Source of the DNA: Oreocharis arfaki
Lineage: Eukaryota > Chordata > Aves > Passeriformes > Paramythiidae
Length of the DNA stretch: 64,000 nt
Direction of reading: 5' to 3'
Assembly: GCA_013398015.1 (NCBI GenBank)
Contig: VZRR01007842.1
Span: 1,129,391 to 1,193,390 of the forward strand
Shown: in pieces, positions 54,690-64,000 of the stretch
Layout of the letters: each line of letters opens with the position of its first letter
Position numbering within the stretch: position 1 is the first letter of the stretch
The notes under the pieces: model-generated
Told to the model about the DNA's origin: nothing
Seen by the model: only the letters and a program-made list of their open reading frames with translations
Database searches by the model: none
Made by a program: the position numbers and the translations under genes

Positions 54690-56430
54690 CTGTCACTACC
54701 AATACAAGCTTGGGTCCATCATCTTTGTAACTGCCCTTCACACAGTTGCAGACTGCTGTTAGCTTACTCTACATCAGACAAGGCTCACTCCCCTCAGCCT
54801 CCCCTTGCAGGTCATGCAGACCACCCTGACAATCATCCTCTGAAACATCTGCAGTTTCCTGACATTTACTTTGCTAGTGGGCCCAAAAGGGATGTTCTTA
54901 GTATAGGACCCTCAGTGCCAAGGACAGAGCAACAATGATTTCCCATGATCTGCTGGCTATACTCCTAATGTAGCATGGTACCAGATTTATTGACAATGAT
55001 GGCACACTACTCATATTGAACTTGCTTTCAAGTTCATATGTGTTAAGCTATTGACCATAATCCCCAGCTCTTTCGAGCAGAGCTGCCACTTGGCCCATCA
55101 GTTCCCAGCTGTACTGATTCACGGTATCGTTATGCATCAGGTGCACAACTTTGCACTTTGTGTTCTACTCCATGAAGCTTTGATGGTCCAAGCCTTAAGT
55201 CTCTCAAGATCCCTTGGGATTTATGTTTTGCCATATGTCATGTCAGCCGCTCCCACTAATTCAGTGTAATTTGCAAATATATGTCATCATCTAAATCACT
55301 AAATATTGAAAAATATAGACCCCAGAACCAACCCTTGGCGTACTGCACTCAGTCAGCTGCCAGCTGGGTGTTAAGCTATTGATACTGGTCCAGCTGATTT
55401 TCAACCCATTAAGCAGCTTGTTCATCCAGCCCACACTTCCTTAGGCCTCTAAATCTGAACGCAGTTGGTGGCATTATTCAAGACCTTTGTAATTTCAAAA
55501 GCTGACACTCCTGTCGTTCATACAGAGAGCCATCCTGCCACAGAAGGCAATGAGATTGGGTAGGCACATTCTTGTTAAATGCTCACTAGTAAGTATTAAA
55601 TTCTTGATGATATATTTACAAACTTAACCTATGTGGAAACAAGCCATGATCCTCCCAGGGATGGAAATAAGGCTGGCTAGCCTATTACTTTAAGAGTTTT
55701 GCTGTACATTTTTTTGCAGGTGAGCATACACTTTGTCTTTTTCCATAATTTTTCCCTTATCTACTAGTGTACCGGTAGAAACCCTTCCTGTTAATGCTCA
55801 TTAGCCCTCACTCTGCTGGGCTTTGGCCTTTCATTTTTCATCCTTAAATACCTGAGTAATGCTTTCATACTCTCTTTGCTGGTCCATGTTTCCACTTCTT
55901 AAACGTCCTTTTTTCTGTAGCTTTGTCCATAAAGAAGCCTCTTGTTTAGTCAAGTGGGCTTTTCTGTTCAAAGTCCTGATATTCCTGGAAAACGAGATGG
56001 TGTTTCCTTGAGCTGTCCAACAGCTTAGATTTTTAAATTCCCTTTTTTAAGTTCTTTACTAAACACCTCCCCCAGGGATTCTAATTTAGCCAATTCTCAG
56101 GTAAGCCACAGTCCAGTCCACAAGCCTGATTTTACTGCCCAGCTTTCTCCAAATCCTGAACTCAGTCACGTCATGATCACTCAAGACCCATCGGATTCTT
56201 TCATCTTTGTTGTATAATAGGTCAAACAGAGCATTAGCCCTCTCTGCTAGGAATTCATCTGCTACACTTTCTAGGAACCTCCAACATTGCCTGCCCAAAG
56301 TTTTGAGGCCTTCTTCGCAGATGTCTGGATGGCTGAAAGCCTCTGTGAGGACAATGGGCAGGAGACCTGTAGCTGTTTTCAGAAAGCATTTACCACAATA
56401 CTCTAGGGCACACAAAGCAGATGACAGATA
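54690..56430 (-). mobile_element. Degenerate CR1 LINE with RT and endonuclease remnants
   Basis: Antisense on the plus strand: gatttcccatgatctgctggc (54940s), ccataatccccagctctttc and tcaggtgcacaactttgcactt (55060-55160), aacccttggcgtactgc, then cagctgattttcaaccc and ttcatccagcccacacttcc (55340-55440). On the minus strand 56415-56086 reads FSHPDICEEG, RQCWRFLESVADEFL and LSDHDVTEFRI, matching the CR1 endonuclease pattern (N-H-P-D-I-C, R-F-L-E, S-D-H-x-x-x-E-F). Stops and indels throughout; inactive. Confidence 0.8.
56086..56415 (-). pseudogene. CR1 ORF2 endonuclease-domain remnant
   Basis: An open stretch of about 110 codons inside the CR1 above. FSHPDIC, WRFLESVADEFLAERANALF and SDHDVTEFRIWRKLGSKI follow the AP-endonuclease domain of CR1 ORF2, including the S-D-H catalytic motif. 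The sequence upstream, which should hold further catalytic residues, is degraded. Confidence 0.7.
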
Positions 56431-56439
56431 AAAACACTA

Positions 56440-57580
56440 GCATGCATTTACGAAGGATAAATCTGCTTGATCAACACAATTAACCACTATGAAGTGGTTA
56501 AATCTGAATTTAACCACTGATGGGCCAAGTGGCAGCTCTCCTCAAAAGAACTGGGGATTATGGTTGAAAGGAAGTTAATGAAGTATCTAAAACTATGAAT
56601 AAGAAGGGAGCAATCAAAGTTTCTCACTTTGACTAAAGAACTTTCAACGTATCTGACAGCACCCTCGAATCCAGGTTGCTGTGTTGGTAGTTAACATATC
56701 TAGACTCTAGGTGGATGAAACACTGGCTGGATCATGTGGCCCAAAAGGCACTAGTTATCAGTCCATACTCTACCTAGAAGGCAGTTACAAGTAGAGATCC
56801 ACAGCCAGAATGCATCCTTACTGAGATTTTGGAACACAGTGAGCTGAGGGGTCTTGTCATGCTCAAGCACAGGGCAGCCACTCGAAGCAACTTAGACAGT
56901 CTGGCAGAACGGGACAAGAGGAACATTTCCCATGAAATTCAAACATGGCCAAATACAAAGTTCTGTGCTTGGGACAGGCTAACCCCCTGCAGTGGTACAG
57001 GCTTCGGTCTGATTAGCTGAGAGCAGCTCAGCTGGAAAGGACCTGCCTCCAAGGCAAGCCAGGAGCATGCCCTGGTAACAAGGAAGGCAACAAACATACT
57101 GGACTGTAGCAACAGGAGCATTACAAGCAGACTGAGTGAACTCACTATTCTTCTTTACTCCAAGCTTGTTGGATCACATCTGGGAGAAGGCATCCAGTTT
57201 TGGGACAAGTACAAGAATGACACTGATAACTGGAGTAGGTTCTGCAAAGGGCAGCACCTTCCCCCTGAAGAACTGCTGAAGGAGCTGAGATTGTTTAGTC
57301 CAGAGGAAAGAAGAGTTTGGAAAACAGAAGAGCAATCTCCTGATTGCTAAGCAGAAGTGACTGCAAAGACAGAGAGCCAGGCTCTCTGCTGAGATGCATG
57401 GTAAGAGAACAAGACACAAATCAAAATAGAAAAGGTTCTAATTAGATATCCTAAAAACCTTTTCCCTTAGGTTGCCCAGAGAAGTTCAGCATGTCCATCA
57501 CTGTTTTCAAGACAAGACAATACACTCAATCTGAATTCAGACAAAAAGTCTAAATTCAGTTTTGACTATGCTTTGAGTAG
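56440..57580 (+). mobile_element. Degenerate CR1 LINE, RT to 3' region
   Basis: Sense CR1 on the plus strand: ggctggatcatgtggcccaaaaggcactagt (about 56730), then caagttctgtgcttggg (56957), gatcacatctgggagaaggcatccagttttggg (57172), aactgctgaaggagctgagattgtttagtccagaggaaag (57272) and ggttgcccagagaagttca (57471). Many stops. Confidence 0.7.
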
Positions 57581-59989
57581 GAGCTTGAACAACCCACATG
57601 ACTGTAAACTAAAAGCATCTAGAAAAGTCTCTAACAAGAATATTCTCTAGTTCTAAGCATTTTTCTGTTTAAGTTCCTACGAAGACACAAGCTTTGGACA
57701 GAAACTTTCCCTCTTTATATACCACATAATTTTTTCTACCACTGGAGAATTCCAATTGGTTTTATAACTCCAGGCGTTTACAATTCAGTAGCTTACAAAG
57801 TATCACCTTGTGACAATTCCTTATGGCTTCTAAACTTAACATGACATCAAAAAAAACCCCAAAAACCTGAATTCAAAGAGGGAAGGAAAACATCTCTCGA
57901 CATGAAGATACTCCAAGGTTTTTCTGTGAAAAAACTGGAATTAACATCTATATTTACTGATAGAAGAAGGCATTTGAAGGTATTTCCAACATTTTGAAAG
58001 TACTTCTGTATTGAAAAGTACAGGAGCAACAGTCAGTATGTTGCAACACAATACATATGAGAACACAGACCACAGTTATCTCTCCACCCTTAAGAGACAG
58101 GGGAGCACTCTTTTGATTCCTGATTCTTTTTGACAAGAGTAGAAAGGCTAATAAAAATACTGCACAGACCAGCAGCCAACAGAACAATGCTCAGAGATCT
58201 CTGCCATCAGTAGATGGCATTTTCTGGTGGGAAGAAGAAACAGCCTCTTCCACAGAAGGCTGGAGTAACTAATTTCGAAATAACAATGAACAACTCACGA
58301 GGCACTGTGACAAGGCACCTCAACAAACAAAAAAACCATGAAGCAACTCCTTTACCGTGTCTATACTCGCAGCCCGAAGGGGCCAAGGTAGGAATCTTTC
58401 TGCTCTATTACAAATTGAGGTACCTACATGCAGTTATACCTCAGCAACACAAGCCTCAAAAATACCAGCTGCCTTTCTCCTCGCAGAGGTGCAGATTGCT
58501 CTAGGACCCTGAACCTGCACAGCCCCACTGTCACGCAGGCAGCAGTCAGAAAGAAGCTTTGCACTGTTAACGCCAACCAATTTTCCATGTGCCATTTTTT
58601 TCCAAAAACTTCTGCTTTTAAAATGGAAAAGTCATCTATTTATTTTCTTTCGTCAACATATGATACCAGAAAGGCAAAGCTGCTTTCATAGCCAATCATT
58701 ATATGAGAAAAGTTACCGCTGAAGTGGAGAAGAGTAATATCCAAAATAAATCCTCATAACAACATGGTGGCACCTCAGTGAGATAAATACAAAGGGAAAA
58801 ACTCCCAAAATATAAAATAGTCCACTCCAAGAAAGCAGTTTAAGTAAGCTCTTCCACACTATTGGATGCTATCTCTACTAATTACTAGCAGGCAAATTCA
58901 CATTAAATAAAAAAAACAAACCAAACCAAACAAAAAAAATCCTTCTGACATACAATTCAGGTACCACATTCACTTAGAACAAAGGTCCTGGACAAATATT
59001 TAAAAAATGTATGTGTTTTTTCTCAGTATACCTTAGAGGGTGGTTGATTTCTCTAGCAAATGGTATAGCAAATAGTATGAAGTCAAATGAATTTACAAGC
59101 TAGGACCCTGTTTATATACTATTTCTTCAATCCTACTACTTAAATAAAAAGCCAGAAACTCTTGTGCTACTTTCTCCAGCTTGAGGCTTCTATCAGGAGA
59201 GGACTGCCCTCTGTCTCTAGTTAGAACGTGCTGTTTTTGCAAATTCTCAGTATTTCAGGTTTCAGTACAAAATACTTGGCTTCTCTTCACAAGAGAAGTT
59301 CATCCGAGATGTTGTGTTACTTTGTTGGTTTTTGCCTTTCCCTCAGACAAGGGCATTTCAAGTATTTTCACAGGACACATTACTTTCAAGGTTTCCACAG
59401 GGACCCAGGCCTCCTACTTAAGAGTCAAAGTACAGAAGATGTATCTGAGAGGAGGATGTTACGTAATGGCAAACCTTCCCCATTCTATTCCAGCTCTGCA
59501 GTTAACCCAAAGATTGAAAGGAAAGTCACAGCTGAAGTATCAGCCTATTTTAATGTGTTCTCAACATAAATTTTCCTAAATAGACTCATAAACAAGTTAG
59601 AGAAATGCAATCTAAAGTACGGTACTGTGGGGACTTATCTTCTTGATCAACTGTACGCACAAGACAGCAGCTAAATAACCAGGAGATGGACATTTTAAGT
59701 TACTTCCTGGATCTGATTCTTTCCAACAGTTTTAATTGCTGGCTTGGATGACAGAACAGGTATGCTTTCAAAATTTATAGACATTATCAAGACATAGGTC
59801 AAATAACTTAGGTGAAAGTGTCCAGAATAAACAATTCTCTACCAAGATTTTCTTTTAAAGATTACAGTAAAAAAATCAAAGCAGCACTAGTAAAGAAAGA
59901 ATCAACCAAAAGATATTTCAACATTAAAAAAAATATAAAATCCATTAGACATAAGATACCATACACAGAAGATAAAATCAGGGAAGCAG
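57581..59989. other. Non-coding sequence between LINE fragments
   Basis: AT-rich, with A-rich low-complexity runs near 58905-58945. Several open frames of 60-130 codons show no recognisable domains. I see no repeat I can name. Confidence 0.4.
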
Positions 59990-60660
59990 TATAGCAGAGG
60001 AAAATGGGGTGCTCACAGTGGATTAAAAAGTGCATGCAGTCAGTACTATACTGTTGCCCAAAGAAGCAGGTCTGATTTCTAGCAGGAGTGCTATCCTCCT
60101 AGGAGAGTTATCAGTGAGGTCTCTGGAAAGCAATTACAGTTCCTCCGTGCTAGTAACAAATCACAACTGGAATCCCATACTCAGTTTGGGGCACCATGTT
60201 TTAAACTGCTGACAGAAAAAGAGAAAGCACCCAAGAGAGAACTGCAAGGACAAGGGTTTTAGCAAAAGTGGCTCATATAAAACAAAACAAAACAAGAGTG
60301 CTTGGATGTCTGTCTCAAAAATGCTACCATCTAAAACCACAGCCCAATCACAACAGTCTCAATATTCACTCCTTCAATACACCCAAGTGTCTTATGAAGA
60401 GGTCAGCAATCACTGGTATTCTGTATGGAACAGGAAAGTTTGAACTTGTAGCTGAGCTTATTTGGACTAGAAAAAAGTTTTAATAGTTAGAACACTAAAA
60501 AAAAGGAGCAAGATACCCAAGGATGCTGTGGGACCTCTTGCCTTTGACAATTTGCAAGAACAAGACTGACAAATAGCCCAAAAAGACTTGATTCTGCCCC
60601 AGGATCCTGGGCAAATGAACAACTTTACTCGCATTTCTGTGGTATAAAGTGACTTTACAG
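59990..60660 (+). mobile_element. Ancient CR1-like LINE 3' region
   Basis: Plus-strand phrases typical of the CR1 3' part: caggagtgctatcctcctaggagagttatc, caactggaatcccatactcagtttggggcacca, ccaagagagaactgcaagga and ccaaggatgctgtgggacctcttgcc. Highly diverged; limits are approximate. Confidence 0.4.
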
Positions 60661-60734
60661 TACTAAGTCCATGATATCTTCAGGGTAAGTTTGTTCTTTT
60701 ATTTAACAATGCCCATGTAAGAAATAGAAATCAG

Positions 60735-61530
60735 AACAGCTGGGGTTGGAAGGGACCTCTGAAGGCCTGGTCCAGCTACTTTGCTCAAACAGGGCCAGCT
60801 ATAGAACTCTGTCCTGGACCGTGTCCACACTACTTCTCCATCCATGATGGAGACTCTATGACCTTTCTAAACAACCTGTTCCAGTGCTTAGCCATTCTCA
60901 CAGTAAAAAACCTTTTCCTGATGTTCAGATCGAGCCTCCTGTGTTTCAGTTCGTGCCCATTGCATCTGTTCCTGTCACTGGGTGCCACTGAAGAGAGCTT
61001 GTCTCTGTCCTCTTTGCACCCACCCTTCAGGCTGATTAAACACACTGGTAAGCTGTGTGACATCCGTGTGTCTCCCCACCCACCCCACGAGACTTCTCTT
61101 GTACAGGCTAAGCAGGCCCAGCTCTCTCAGCCTTTCCTCCTGTGAAATGCTCCAGTCTCTTAATCCCCTTAGCAGCCCTTTGTTCAGGTCTCTCCATTAT
61201 CTCCGTGGCTCTCTTGTACTGAGGAGCTCAGAACTGGACGCAGCGCTCCAGGTGCGGCATCACCAGTGCAGAGCAGAGGGGAAGGATCAGCACCCTCAGC
61301 CTGCTGGCCGCACTCCATCTAGCGCAGTCCAGGATGCCATTCGCCTCTCTTGTGGCAAGGACACACTGCTGGCTCAGCTTCCACTTGCTGTCCACCAGGA
61401 CCCCCGGGGCCTTTTTCTTCAAAGCTGCTTTCCAACAGCTTTCCTCCAACCCAGCGTCTGCTGATGTCTGGATTTGTTCCTCCCCTGGTGCAGCACTTGG
61501 CACTTGCCTTTGCTAAGGGACAGGAACGGG
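60735..61530 (-). mobile_element. CR1 LINE, long 3' fragment
   Basis: Antisense CR1 on the plus strand: gggttggaagggacctctgaaggcctggtccagc, aaacaacctgttccagtg, aaaaaccttttcctgatgttcagatcgagcctcctg, gtttcagttcgtgcccattgc, ctcagcctttcctcctgtg, gagctcagaactggacgcagcgctccaggtgcggcatcaccagtgcagag, gtccaccaggacccccggggcc. About 800 bp, the best-preserved CR1 copy here. Confidence 0.93.
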
Positions 61531-64000
61531 AAAGTAAGCCTTTATATCCTTCCTTTCAAGACTGATTCAAGTAACCTGTTTCCCAACTGTCTTATTTTAT
61601 ACTCTCTCTATTCTCTATTTTCTTCCATATTTTTCCATCTTCTGCCAAATCTTTCTTCTGTTCCCTGCAACATTTCAACAACTACTGAGAGCTATAAACT
61701 CCTTACAGGTCACATTTGCCTTGCTACTACTTACACTTCAAGATCTTGTCAAGCCTGTTCTTCAAGGCGCACACACCTTCAAGCTAAACGAAATATATTT
61801 AAATGAAGTCTGAAATTACTGCTTGATAAACAGCACTGCACATGTACCATGTCTCAGATGTGACTCATCTCTACCAGGGGCTAATATATATGCATGCCAA
61901 GATCAAACAGAACAAAACAAATGCCATCAAGATTAAAAAGAAACACACATACACAGAGATTTGTATTTACAAGGCAGCCCAAAGGAGTGTGCACCCAGCT
62001 GAAATGAAGTGAAATTCAGGCACACAGCACCACCCTTCAAGGCACATAACCTTTAGCTATACTTCAGGTTCAAATGAAGAACAAACAAATTAAAAAAAAA
62101 ACCAAACCAACAACAATCAAGGCAGCAACCAACAGAAATAACTCAGCGCTGGGAGGCAGACTTCCCTAGATTTTGCTATTGCTTCAGTCCCTTGTTTTTT
62201 CAATTTATTAAACAGCTGTCCACAAAGTTTTGAGATGTAAGCAATGGGCAGAGGATGATATTGCTTTAAATTAAGCCTGCACAAAGTCTAAGTAATTTCA
62301 TTGGAAACATAGTTTATAAAGAGCTGTATTTGTTCCCAATAATATTGCTAGTAATAGTGTTCTTTACTCTGGGTCACTGTGCATTTCTGTCTGCTTCCAA
62401 GTACAGAAGCAAACTCTCACTTACCAGTCTGCAGTTTCAACACCCAAAACTCAGATGGAGAGATGGTTTGTAATGATTCTTTCTACATAAGTTTCTCCTA
62501 TGTATCATACTCTGCAACAAGCAAGCTATGACTGGTAGAAGCTTGCTGTATTCCAGGCTATTTAATAGCACTGAGTTCATATTTCCTCCAACATATGAGG
62601 AACACTTCTTGATAATACACATCAGATAATCCAGGAACGTGGGTTCAGCTTTCACCTGAAGCACTGCTGCTTTATTGCAAGCAATTAGGCTGGTTTCTAC
62701 ATACTCAAAATGCTTCAACTTCCTGAAACCTCTAAATTCTCTGCTAGCTGAGATTTTCGTGTCTTTAGTGGCAGAAAAGCGTTCCATACCCTCACAGTTT
62801 GTTTTTGGGAAAAACATATTTAATGTCATTGTTCCTAAGGCTCAAATTGTCTCAGCAATCCACTCTCATATATGGAAGCAAAAAACCAAACCAAACGAAC
62901 CTGGTAGTTTGTTATTTTTAAAATTTTTTTAAAATGTTATCAGCTTTTAGGAAAATATTTACTGTATTCACAAAATCAACTGACATGTAAAGATTTCTCT
63001 GGAATAAGATTGAGGGTCCTTTATTTTAAAGGTATAACTCCTTAACATCTTGGAGCAGAAGTACAACAAGAAATTCAACAAATTTGAGTTTTCTTCAAAG
63101 TTATACAAAAAAATAAGCAATCCCTCTTGTCATGTGTGTGATTTAAGACTAAAAAAAGAGAACAATCAAAACAGATGTCACTAGTAAAAGCTGTAGCATA
63201 AATGTCTTTTTTAAATTGCACACACATACACAAGAACAAACAACATTCCAGCCTCATTCACGTTTAAATTAAGATTCAGAATACCTAAAGGCTGCTATGA
63301 AAACATCCGTTAATTCAGCCTTTTTTTGAGGGGAAGAAGGGGTAAGACACAATCTCTCATTTATTTAAGCGGCTATTCCGAGAAAACTGATTATCTCTCC
63401 AAGGGAATGTTAATTCTTCTATCTTGTCATTCAGCAACTGGACAACGAGTCATACATACCTGTAATACATCACAAGATTAAGGTATGCACTCGAAGAAAA
63501 AGAAACAAACATTTTTGGACGCTTTCAGCAAAATTTTCTTTATATGGCAATAGATTAAAAAGAGACAGAAGTGTTTGTACTATTAGCTCCTTTAAGCAGA
63601 TCACAGCACTGGTGCACAGCAAACATACAGGAGCTTTGTCAGAGCACCACAGAGGTAGAACACCACTAGAAATCTGTGCCTTAGCTTGAAAAAGAGCAAA
63701 GTCTACCCTGAAGGGCATATGCAGGTTCTGAAACCCTTTCTTGCTATCACAGGCAAGCATGGTTACTGTGAGAATTATGAAAATTCTTGCCAAAGGTCTT
63801 TTGTGATGACCAGGCAGGGTAGTAAAGACATCTGCAACCAACACATCAATTTGTGTGGATAGTGCTACTGATTTTCCTCTTTTCCTCTTCCTAGGAGATA
63901 TTACTCACGACATGTTATACAGGTACTGTAACTATACAGTTAACCAGAAAATAAAATTAAGTCTACAGCAGAATTAGCATAAAAATCATTATGCGCTTCT
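61531..64000. other. Right end of window, non-coding
   Basis: No exon of EPB41L4B and no repeat identified. Two minus-strand open frames (62437-62829 and 63470-63844) reach 124-130 codons and look vaguely helical, but have neither recognisable domain nor convincing paired splice sites. Confidence 0.4.

Noticed and set aside
59812..59994. Plus-strand Lys-rich frame
   Set aside because: Product of A-rich sequence; no start context, domain or splice sites.
62437..62829. Minus-strand 130-codon open frame suggestive of helical repeats
   Set aside because: No convincing acceptor/donor pair and no match to a family I know; length is within chance expectation.
63470..63844. Minus-strand 124-codon open frame with Leu/Cys-rich helices
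   Set aside because: It starts with a non-ATG codon, has no clear splice borders joining it to other exons, and shows no recognisable domain.

Overview
The window is vertebrate nuclear DNA, almost certainly from a bird. It is AT-rich, intron-dominated and modest in repeat content. The repeats are mostly CR1 LINE fragments, including 3' ends with the ATTCTATGATTCTG-type tail, plus fragments of LTR families I associate with bird genomes. There is no operon structure, and almost every long open frame is a chance ORF.

The main gene is EPB41L4B (EHM2, a FERM-domain band 4.1-like protein) on the minus strand. I could join 15 coding exons between 36382 and 5273, each with GT-AG borders and compatible phases. 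They give 417 codons plus a stop: the rest of the FERM F1 lobe, F2, F3, the FERM-adjacent region and a short His/Pro-rich tail ending in LMTTL. This matches the short isoform of the mammalian gene (about 518 aa). The missing ~100 N-terminal residues, GC-rich in mammals, must come from an upstream exon that I do not see up to position 64000. The short-isoform 3' UTR runs from 5272 to about 3983, with a polyadenylation signal at 4001-4006. A 37-nt exon-like segment with excellent splice borders at 3176-3212 may belong to the long isoform.

The long first intron (36383 to beyond 64000) holds what looks like the 3' end of a second minus-strand gene. Two exon-like segments (52114-52211 and 51383-51601) join in frame into a coiled-coil segment with a hydrophobic C-terminus, followed by AATAAA signals near 50.8 kb. 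I do not recognise the protein.

Mobile DNA includes: a CR1 3' end at 6.2 kb; an LTR plus an 18-nt lysine-type primer binding site inserted into a CR1 at 27.9-28.6 kb; three fragments that look like one avian LTR family (13.1, 43.4 and 49.3 kb); and a LINE-dense block at 54.7-61.5 kb that includes two CR1 copies in head-to-head orientation. Apart from a few low-complexity tracts and a 13-bp perfect hairpin at 26.69 kb, the remaining intronic sequence shows nothing I can name.
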